Source: Brachionus rotundiformis (Eukaryota; Rotifera; Eurotatoria; Ploima; Brachionidae). Taken from it: a stretch of DNA of 14,916 bases. The notes under the pieces were generated by a model that was not told the origin of the DNA, ran no database searches, and worked only from the letters and a program-made list of their open reading frames with translations. The stretch is from NCBI GenBank assembly GCA_016802295.1, contig JAESIW010000194.1:148451-163366 (forward strand), in the 5' to 3' direction. This document shows positions 7,944 to 14,916 of the stretch, piece after piece. The number at the start of each line of letters is the position of its first letter. Within the stretch, counting starts at the first letter, position 1. A program made the position numbers and the translations under genes.

Positions 7944-8877
7944 TTTGACTGATTCAAAGAAAAATTATACACAATAATCACGCAATAATGTACATTAATA
8001 ATCAATATTTAGCTGATAATAACTATAATATTAGTATTTTTTTCAATACTTTTTATGATAGACAAATTTTTTAAAATATTTTAGGCTGGAGTTTTTTATT
8101 TAGTTCATGCTTGCTATGAATTAAGTAAGAATTAATTTTATTCTTTTTATGATCTATTATTATCTGGCTTATTTAACTATTTTTAAATAATTTTAATTAA
8201 GTGGGAAGACCTAAACTGAGAATTATTTCTAAAATTTATTGCTCTTTTTTTAAAAAGAAAAAATCATGTTACCAAACCAAACAATCATGCTGACAATAAT
8301 TATGCAAAAAATTTAATTAAAAAGAATTTTCTTCAAATTTCAGTTTTTTTAAAAAATACGAACTTTTATTTTTTGATTAAATTGAGAATTTTTTAAATTT
8401 TTTAACACTTTCTTGTTTTAAAGTGAAAAGATTTATTTCTAATTTTTTGAGCAGTGAAGAAGATTTTTTTTATTTTTACTACAATAGCGTATTTTCGAGT
8501 TTGAGTTCCAAATCTGGCTATCAGTTGGCTATTATTTGGGCATCTTGAAGTTGATGATCAAATCAATTCAGAAAGTTTATCATTAAATTTTTAATTAAAT
8601 CTCTAATTGAATATAAGTAGTTTTAATGTAACACGCTTAGCATGCAATTGAAAAAAAAGTTATTTTATAAAAATACTTTCTCAACTAGTTGATTAGATTG
8701 ATTTTTAAATTTTTAAACTTATTGGCTCTTTTTTTGTAAAGTCTCTTAATTAAGGCCCATAATTTTCCTCCCGCTAATTTAATATAAATAATCTATTCTA
8801 GTTCAAAATATCCAATTTAATAAAAACTACATCTTTTATTTTAAAGAAATATCTAACATGATAAAATTAAAGCAAAT
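7944..8877. other. AT-rich gene-poor stretch
   Basis: Stops are dense on both strands. I see no RNA gene, no coding frame and no clear repeat. Bases 8480-8560 are slightly less AT-rich and might be old coding or transposon sequence, but nothing is recognisable. Confidence 0.45.
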
Positions 8878-8889
8878 TTATTTATTTTT

Positions 8890-9236
8890 TGAGTTGCATC
8901 TAGAATAAAAAAAAACATCTTCTTTTAGCCATTGGCATGTTCCAAGTTGAGCACAATTTATTTTCTTCATTTTGAGTACCTTAGTCCAGTTTTCTTTTAT
9001 TCGAATTTGCAGTGACATTTGCAGAAAAAGATCTAGAAGCAGTTTGGTTTTCATTTTCGACATTTCCAATACTTTTTGAGCCTGTGCGTTGCGTTTTTTC
9101 ATTTGGTTGGCGCATAAATGCTGATGAATTGAAATGCGCATAAATTTTAGTGTGAACTAATAGGTCGCATCAGCCATTAAATGCTCATTCATTGCAGCAA
9201 ACGACATCAGGGGCTTAGTTGTTTTTTTATTATTAA
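8890..9236 (-). pseudogene. Possible decayed coding fragment, family unknown
   Basis: This block is clearly less AT-rich than its flanks. One minus-strand frame is open for 87 codons (9141-8878). Another frame reads as a hydrophilic, Asn/Ser/Lys-rich segment (QPNEKTQRTGSKSIGN and onward) broken by a stop. Further upstream on the minus strand is a short frame ending SFAAMNEHLMADATY before a stop. No frame shows a conserved domain I recognise. I read it as a relic, possibly of a transposable element, but a short lineage-specific exon is not excluded. Confidence 0.25.
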
Positions 9237-9244
9237 ATATATAA

Positions 9245-9320
9245 TTGAGGGGAAGACCCCAGGGTTCGTCCGAATGGCGCAAGCCTTCGTTTAAACCCTC
9301 TAGTTTGAAACGTTTTTAGG
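9245..9320. other. Local GC-rich block with short hairpin
   Basis: GGGGAAGACCCC forms a 4-base stem, followed by AGGGTTCGTCCGAATGGCGC and a long run of mixed composition. GGTTCG recalls a tRNA T-arm, but no acceptor, D or anticodon arm can be folded around it on either strand. It may be a transposon end. Nothing firmer can be said. Confidence 0.3.
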
Positions 9321-9447
9321 TTTTTACAAAATTAGATTAAGTTAACAGTTGAATTATACAAAAAAAGTAAAATTTATTGAAACAAATTGTTTTATAGTAA
9401 TATACAAAGGTTAAGATAGAGATATTTACATAAGGATTTGATACAGA

Positions 9448-9803
9448 TTAATTCTTTTTATTGAGTTTGATTTCGAAGTCAATCGATGTTTTGAATCTTG
9501 TGGGATCTGAGTAGCAAACAGTTTGCACGTATGCGTGAATTTCTTTGGCTATGTTGTTAAAAACACTCGAAATGTTTGAATCGTCAACGGTTCTGTTTCG
9601 ATTTCACTAACAAACACTTCGTCTCCGTCTTTTGGAATTCTGTTAAATTTTTGGCTTCAATCTGTAAATTTTTCATTAAACATGTGCTGACTTATAACTT
9701 GCTTTTCGAGATCTTTCCTCAGTATGTCATTGAGTTTTGATTTTTTTTGGAGGATCAATATCTAGCTTGATAAGGCTTTGAAGGATAGCTTTATTTAGAC
9801 GAG
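9448..9803 (-). pseudogene. Frame-broken protein-coding relic
   Basis: On the minus strand coding-like sequence runs through the block, but the frame changes at least twice and contains a stop. In order: RLNKAILQSLIKLDIDPPKK, then after a shift LNDILRKDLEKQVISQHMF ending in a TGA, continuing past it with RIPKDGDEVFVSEIETEPLT, then after another shift NISSVFNNIAKEIHAYVQ through TRFKTSIDFEIKLNKKN to a TAA at 9450-9448. The composition is richer in G and C than the flanks, as expected for former coding DNA. No family is recognised. An upstream ATGGCGAATAATTT near 9846 may have been its start. It lies 3' of the chondroitin synthase gene on the same strand. Micro-introns could explain a shift, but no GT-AG pair joins the frames cleanly by eye. 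Confidence 0.5.
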
Positions 9804-9935
9804 TTTTTATATTAAAAATAGCTCTATTAAAAAATTATTCGCCATTAATTAATGCCTTTTATACGTAACTGGCTTTAGCCATATTTTTAAAAATAAAGAA
9901 TATTTTTTTAAACTTTAAAACTTTTTTAATAAAAA

Positions 9936-9941
9936 TTTATT
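9936..9941 (-). terminator. Poly(A) signal AATAAA of the chondroitin synthase gene
   Basis: On the minus strand AATAAA starts 22 bases after the TAA stop at 9965-9963. The 3' UTR would be very short, like those of the other genes in the window. Confidence 0.45.
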
Positions 9942-9962
9942 TAAAAAATAGATAAAAAATTT

Positions 9963-12900
9963 TTATTTTGCTTTAACATCTTGATTTATTTTCTTCAAAA
10001 CAGATAAGTTGAAAAAATTTTCAACTCTAGGGACTTTGTCGTAGGCTTTTTTCTCAAAAATTAACTGCGCCAATCTTCTTTGTGATGCTATGGAAGTCGA
10101 CTTGGACCCAAGACACATGATCATTTGCTCTTCGGCCAAAGATGGATCGCATTCTATCTTGTGAAAGACGTGGATCAAACCCGGATCAATACTCCGAAAG
10201 ATTGTTATGTTGGACTTGACAAACTTTTCATACAAGTCCACATCTTCTTTTCCCCACCCGACAATTGAGGTGTCGAAGCCTCCAACTCTTCTAAGGTCAC
10301 TATTGTAAACCGCCACAATGCCAAAGCCAAATTGTCTCCAATAGCCTGTGTCCATGTTCAGCTCCAAGTGGTTGTCTCTCACTTTTGTTGACTGCTTGGA
10401 CCCATCTTGAGAAGTGTCCAAAATTTTGATCGCCTCGACCGGGTCATCCGGGTCGTATTCACTAAAAACTATGGGATAATACACCTGCTTAAACTCAATG
10501 GTGTTCAAGCGAGCTCTGAGCATAAATTCCCCGGTAAAAAAGATATCCACATCCACAAAAAATATCAATTCACTAGGTCCAAACAATGCTGCGCCAATTT
10601 CACATCCAATTGAGCGCGAGAACTTGTCTGCCTTGACAACCAACTTCAATTGATCACTAAGCGAATATTTCTGGTTCAATTGGTCAAATAACTTCTCAAT
10701 TTTCAAGCTTTGTTTCACATAGACACCAGTTTTTTCGTCCAAAATTAATTTTGTATCACCACTTTGGAACAAAACAACCACCAATTTGGCATTTTCTTTG
10801 CCTTTGAGGCAAACTTCTTCAAAATTTTTCATAAATCTGGTGAAAATCTCCCATCTGCCTGTTAGAGGAAGAACAAAATTTATTTTTTTCATTTGAATAA
10901 ATTTATTAACATAGAAGCTATTTGCTTGGCTAAAATTTATCTTTACCATATTTGTGTCAACAATTGAAGATTTATTGGCAATGGCCTCTTGATTGTCCAC
11001 ATTGGTCTTGCTTGGACGGAACAAAAAATCAGCAAAGCGCTTGAATAGATTTTTTCCCATATTTGAGTTGATTGCTGAATCATTGGTTTGATAAGCAGGG
11101 CTTTTTTGACTGCGGTACTTGTCTGGCAATTGAAAATAGACCGAGCTTTCAAGATTGTCCTCTCTAAACTTAAGGCTTGAGTATGTGTTTCTTACATAGG
11201 CATGTCTACGCACTGGTACGGTCATTTTTCTACCTTCGTACTTGCGGTAGACCAGCAAAATGTCCATGACAAAGTCAATGCCATACAAAGGATGATGTCT
11301 CATGTAGCCATAAAGAATGTCTTTAAAGTCAATTAGTCTGCCTCTTTCAATGCTGTTTAGGTTTATTTCATCCATTATTTGCCGTATGTTGTCGGCAAGG
11401 ATTTTTTTCCAATAGCCCTCTAGTCCGCGCTTGGGCGAAATGTAAGAGCTGGCGAACAGACTTCTGGTAAAAAAGTCAAAATCGTATCTGTGCTCGCGCT
11501 TGGTCAAATTTTCTTCTACTTTCAAAGATGGTGGCGAGTGGAAGCGATTTTTGATCAAATGAGTGGACAAATTGTGGTTTTTATCAAAGATTAAATTCTC
11601 AAATTCGCTCTCAACTTCAAAATTTTCTTCCATATTGGCCGTAGTGGTTGTCTTGAGCTTCTTATTTGCTGAATTATTTGCCAGATCACTTCTCAGCTTG
11701 AACACTTCTCGCTTAAGCTCCAAATACCTTTGTCTCAAATCAACTATCTTGCGGTAATTAAGAAAATTGTGCAATCTGTACTGATACTCGTATCTTTTGA
11801 CCGGATGCAGCGAAATGGCTCTCAGTACCTCTTTGGACAGTAGTTCATTGGTATAAGCATTGTTTCCGCTTGAGTTATGATGGAAAATGTGCTGCATCTT
11901 TAAAATTATTAATTTTTTTATAGTTAAAATAACTAATTATCAGTTTTATTAAAATGATTATTAAATAATAAAGTATTTAATTGACAGGCTAATTTATACT
12001 AAGGCACTAATTGGCGTTTTTGTTACCAAAATATTTATTCAGTATCCTTATTGATTAATTTTTGAAAATTTTTCTTATCTATTACAATTTGTGTACCATC
12101 TATGATAATCGGGATATCCAATTTGGTGTTTATGCACATTACTTTGGTTTTGGCCCCATTTATTTCGAGTCCAGTTGATCTAGTTGGTCACCAAAGCTTG
12201 TGTGAACAACTCTGGGAACTCATCAAGGCATTAAGAATATAATTGCAAAAGCAATAGGAGTATTTGCCAGACTTAAACCAGTGTGGAAATTCAAGAAAAA
12301 TCTTGGGATACACTGGCCTGAAACAATGCCAAACGATGAGCCAATGTATCAAAAATAAAAGACTCCGATAGCTTGGTAAACATGTGAAGCTTTCATTAGA
12401 ACATTAACTGGAAGACATAGAAAATAAATCAGTCACCAAAACATATTAGAAGTTGTCAAACTCATTTAGACTAAAGCTAACTCTCTATAAAACGCTAATT
12501 GGCTCCTAATTCGACTATTGCTTGTTATAATTAACTTAGGTACTGAAAATATAAGAGTCCTTTGTAAAAAATCCAAGATAAATTTTTAAAATTAATCAAA
12601 CACTTTCCGATTTTAACTTTAACTAGACTCTTTGTGCCGAGCCCAAGGCCCTACTTAATTTTTTCCTTTGATTTTTAATATTTAATAGATTTTTCATTAA
12701 TAAACCAAATATTTTATTTTAAATTTTATAATTAATAAAGAATAGCTGATGGTAAACATGTGAGATATTTTAACATTGTTTAAACCGTAAATTTTGAGAT
12801 TTTTTCTGCTCATTTAAAGCTTAAATATAAATTTAAATTAGTCAAGAGTTGCTGGTAAACTCCTTTAGTTTTGAAAAACTTTCCAATAATTTTAAAAAAT

Positions 12901-14815
12901 TAATCATTTACTTATTTGCTATTAAAAATTATTTTAAGATTTAATCTATTTTGTTAAATTAATTGTTAAAAGATTAAGCTTTTTCTTAAAAAAATTATTT
13001 ATTTTCCAATTATTTAATTTTGTATTAATTGGAACAAAATTTAAGATAATATAAGTTTGTGAAATTAGAACAGAGCAAAATTTAAAAGATAAAAACTGGT
13101 ACAGCACCATTCTGGGTGAACTCAGTAAACTTATTTTAAAGTATGACATTCTGCATATATTTCACATCATTAGCAGACTTGGACCATGCTGCATTCACTG
13201 AACCAATTTTTATTTTTTTTGAAAAAAAAGTTATGTGATTTTTTTAAAATTTTGTTCTGTTCTATTTCACAAAAGTGGTAAAATTAATTTCGATTTTTTG
13301 CTAGTAAAAATGACCTATCATTTCTTAAGAATATGATAATTCTGAAATATTGAAGAAAGAGCCAAATCAAACATAACTTTGGTAATTATTTCTGTTAACA
13401 TAGTGTCTTTTGGTAAAATGGAACCATCAGTCTTTTATATGGATTTTTATAAACTGAGTCAGCTGATGTCTTCGTTGAGGTATGTAAACAAATAAAGTCG
13501 CCAGCTTAGTGACATTCCAAGAACCACAAAGAAACGCGGGCTCAATAAATCGAGTTGGTCAAAAATGCGCCATTAATTAAATATTAAAAAAAAATCTTTT
13601 TAAATTATTTTATATGTTAAAAAAATTTCTTAGTTTTAATAGTTTTTTTTTTCATTTTTGGTATATTATTTAATTTATCTAATAATAATGTCGGTTTTAT
13701 TTGTTTTAATAAATTTTTAAATAAATCTTTTTATATTATATTTTTTTGATTTTTTTTTAAAACTAATTAATGCCGTATTTTAATACGGTCCTAAAATTTG
13801 GACCGCCAAAAAGACAAAAAACCTAAAACCATCCGCCAAATGGACCATCTCTATTAAAAACCATCATCAAAAATCTCATCATCTCAAAAATAAAAATCAG
13901 AATATTCCAATATTCTAATAATTTCTCAAAATAATTTATTAATTAATTTATTTATTTATCCTAGGATTTTTAGCTTTAAAGATTATTAACCAAAAAACAA
14001 AAAAAATATTAATTACCTCATAGGACCAAGTACAAGAAACATTGGCAAATTTTCGTATGCATCGACCAATTTCAACGTCCTCATGAGTTGAGTACAAATT
14101 TTTCAAGCAATAGCTAATGTGTGGAACAACTTTCTTGAGAGTTTCTCTGGACATTATTATGCCAGGACCACCCATGCAAAAATTTTCATCATAATCCAAT
14201 GATAGAAGACCAAACTCGTCTTTGTTTCCCAAGCCCGCCTGACCAATGAACTGAGCTTTGGACGAGTTAAGCGAGCGCAGAAACATTTCCAGCTTGTCTG
14301 GCTTAATGTAAACATCATCGTCCACTCTCATGAACCATTCAAATTTGTCCAAATAGTTGTCATGCATGAATTTGAGCATCATGAAAGACTTTTTTTGCGG
14401 TGGGTAGGAATCGTCTACACCAGGCAGGCTCACCAATGGTATGTCGTACAATGAGGACGAGCCTGATCTTGAAAAAAAGGACATTTTGCCAGGTATTTGC
14501 TGGCCCCATGTTGTGAACACAGACTTGGCTCTTGTGTCCAAATACTTTTGGGCAGTCATCACACCAATAAAGACCAAATTTTTGTCACTCTCAATTTTGT
14601 CATAGATTTTTATGTTTTCGTTTTGACTGTCGTAAAACGAGCGTTGTGTGTCGTCGTTTGGACAGCATCCTGTGTTCTTGCAATTAAGCAGACTTTTGCG
14701 CAGCAATGTGGCCAGAAAAAAACCAGAAAATACGCCGACCAAAATTAACAGTATTGTTTGAATTGAGAGCGATGGTGGCTCCTTGAGAGACTTTTTTTTG
14801 TAAATTACTTTTGAA
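9963..14815 (-). CDS. CHSY: Chondroitin sulfate synthase (CHSY type), 5' partial
   Basis: Two exons are visible. Exon 14815-14017 begins after a likely acceptor (AG at 14817-14816, with CTAAT branch-like sequence just upstream). It encodes a hydrophobic type II anchor (ILLILVGVFSGFFLATLL) and the N-terminal beta-1,3-transferase domain: VFTTWG, FEWFMRVDDDVYIKPDKLE (DDD metal site), ENFCMGGPGIIMSRE, and STHEDVEIGRC. It ends at TCCTATGAG|GTAATT. Exon 11897-9963 starts at AAAG|ATGCAGCAC in phase 0, so CTWSYE runs directly into MQHIF, as in human CHSY1. Its 644 residues hold QYRLH, GRLIDFKDILYGY, KMTVPVRRHAY, a low-complexity linker, then the CHGN/beta-1,4-GalNAc-transferase domain with FFVDVDIFF (DVD site), GGFDTSIVGWGKEDVDL, and CDPSLAEEQ..MCLGSKS. 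The two parts total 886 residues from codon 14742, close to human CHSY3. Both active sites look intact. It polymerises GlcA-GalNAc chains in the Golgi. No ATG exists between the in-frame TAA at 14862-14860 and the anchor, so the start codon lies in an upstream exon. Confidence 0.93.
12033..12175 (-). mobile_element. Non-LTR retrotransposon reverse-transcriptase relic
   Basis: Minus-strand translation gives TGLEINGAKTKVMCINTK followed by LDIPIIIDGTQIVIDKKNF. This is the conserved region of LINE-type reverse transcriptases downstream of the catalytic box (G..IN..KTK.M ... I.I.G..I..V..F.YLG). The frame reaches a TAA after INKDTE, and the usual YLG is lost, so the copy is dead. It has no upstream catalytic domain in the window. 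Confidence 0.75.
12200..12440 (+). mobile_element. Second non-LTR retrotransposon relic, opposite strand
   Basis: Plus-strand translation gives THQGIKNIIAKAIGVFARLK then PVWKFKKN. This resembles the helix just after the YLG block of LINE reverse transcriptases (DI..RI.KA..AF..L..IW). A stop follows at about 12356, and RTLTGRHRK near 12400 may be a further fragment. It continues the domain order of the neighbouring minus-strand relic but points the other way, implying an inversion or two truncated insertions. Confidence 0.6.
12441..13055. other. Intronic AT-rich filler
   Basis: No gene or repeat stands out. Bases 12441-12650 have somewhat mixed composition and may be further decayed retrotransposon sequence; the remainder is A/T runs. 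Confidence 0.4.
13056..13274. repeat. Foldback element C (inverted repeat, same family as A and B)
   Basis: The left end, TTTGTGAAATTAGAACAGAG, is mirrored by the reverse complement of the right end, TTTTGTGAAATAGAACAGAA. Both arms continue with CAAAATTT and, further in, a block like GCACCATTCTG on the left and GCATGGTCC on the right. The interior ATTCTGCAT and GCATTCAC words match element B. It is about 219 bases and more diverged than A and B, so an older copy. Confidence 0.7.
13773..13805. repeat. Two adjoining short hairpins
   Basis: CCGTATT-TT-AATACGG (13773-13788) is a 7-base perfect stem with a two-base loop. It overlaps CGGTCC...GGACCG (13786-13791 with 13800-13805), a 6-base stem around TAAAATTT. 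A tight compound palindrome in intronic filler suggests a transposon terminus. Another GGACC lies near 13842. Confidence 0.45.
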
Positions 14816-14915
14816 CTTTGAATAAAATTATTAGAAAAAAAAAAATAGTTAAATATTTTTTAATTAAATATTTTTATTTAATAGTTAGTTAGATTGGTCA
14901 CGTGACTTGACTTAC
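14816..14915 (-). other. Probable short first intron of the chondroitin synthase gene
   Basis: Minus-strand sequence at the window edge begins C|GTAAGT, a perfect donor. The 100-base stretch ends in a T-run, TTCTAATAA (branch-like) and TTCAAAG. It explains why the downstream exon lacks an ATG. Alternative acceptors lie at 14809-14808 and 14792-14791. The donor sits on the last bases of the window, so the upstream exon is not visible. Confidence 0.55.
14893..14906 (-). promoter_or_regulatory. E-box palindrome next to a CCAAT box
   Basis: GTCACGTGAC (14897-14906) is a perfect palindrome with the CACGTG core bound by USF, MYC and TFE-type bHLH factors. On the minus strand it runs straight into CCAAT (14898-14894). 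This pairing is common in animal proximal promoters. Here it lies either in the first intron or, if the donor call is wrong, in the promoter of the chondroitin synthase gene. No binding data exist. Confidence 0.4.
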
Positions 14916-14916
14916 G

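Larger units (their letters stand above)
11898..14016 (-). other. 2119-base intron of the chondroitin synthase gene
   Basis: The donor is GAG|GTAATT and the acceptor TTTTAAAG|ATG, phase 0. Joining restores the conserved CTWSYE-MQ junction of the CHSY family. It is about forty times longer than the carbonic anhydrase introns and has been filled by repeats: reverse-transcriptase relics at 12030-12440, foldback element C at 13056-13274 and hairpins near 13773-13805. The rest is A/T-rich filler. Confidence 0.9.

Noticed and set aside
9262..9290. tRNA gene suggested by GGTTCG
   Set aside because: No cloverleaf can be formed on either strand: acceptor, D and anticodon arms are missing.
12946..13149. 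67-codon minus-strand open frame
   Set aside because: Composition is Lys/Asn/Leu/Ile-rich as expected from random AT-rich DNA, and it crosses the boundary of element C inside an intron.
13454..13463. AP-1-like TGAGTCA site
   Set aside because: A single seven-base match in an intron is expected by chance and has no supporting context.
14740..14742. Start of the chondroitin synthase protein at this codon
   Set aside because: The codon is TTG in the middle of the membrane anchor; the frame continues upstream with more anchor residues, so it is not a start.
14776..14790. Kozak-like GCCACC just before the anchor
   Set aside because: It is followed by ATC, not ATG, and in a different frame from the anchor.
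1..14916. CRISPR array, bacterial operon or phage module
   Set aside because: No regular spaced direct repeats exist, genes are split by GT-AG introns, and the protein families are animal.

Overview
The window reads as nuclear DNA from a small, strongly AT-rich animal genome. The evidence is a split chondroitin-synthase-type glycosyltransferase gene (a metazoan enzyme), a secreted alpha-carbonic anhydrase gene cut by six GT-AG introns of only about 46-61 bases, AATAAA-type poly(A) signals after stop codons, and no operon-like packing. Low GC, tiny introns, a TRIM-like small protein and an unusual ATP-grasp/GHMP-kinase fusion would suit a rotifer such as Brachionus. That lineage call is an inference of moderate to low confidence.

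Layout. Bases 2-2377 (+) hold the 3' part of a gene for an ATP-grasp domain fused to a galactokinase-like GHMP kinase. Only 69 bases later, tail to tail, lies a minus-strand gene (3448-2447) for a protein with a partial RING-like zinc site, a coiled coil and a fascin-like beta-trefoil end. Bases 3449-4799 have no gene I can support. Bases 5989-4800 (-) hold a complete seven-exon alpha-carbonic anhydrase that open reading frames alone do not reveal. I rebuilt it from splice sites and family motifs; it has a signal peptide and all the zinc ligands. Bases 5990-9447 are a gene-poor, repeat-rich stretch with two foldback (long inverted repeat) elements, a G-rich quadruplex-like motif and decayed fragments. 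Bases 9448-9803 (-) hold a frame-broken coding relic.

The right third is one gene on the minus strand: a chondroitin sulfate synthase (CHSY1/CHSY3/CHPF type). An exon near 14815-14017 encodes the membrane anchor and the N-terminal beta-1,3-transferase domain. It is joined in phase 0 across a 2119-base intron to a single large exon, 11897-9963, that encodes the C-terminal CHGN domain. The start codon lies in an exon beyond the right edge; a perfect donor, C|GTAAGT, sits on the last bases of the window. The big intron holds fossil reverse-transcriptase pieces in opposite orientations and a third foldback element.

The genes share no obvious pathway. The chondroitin synthase is a Golgi glycosaminoglycan polymerase and the carbonic anhydrase is a secreted or surface enzyme. 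The kinase fusion is probably a cytosolic small-molecule enzyme, and the RING/trefoil protein may be cytoskeletal or ubiquitin-linked. The most unusual items are the ATP-grasp/GHMP fusion, the RING-like/coiled-coil/fascin-like protein, and the foldback repeat family.
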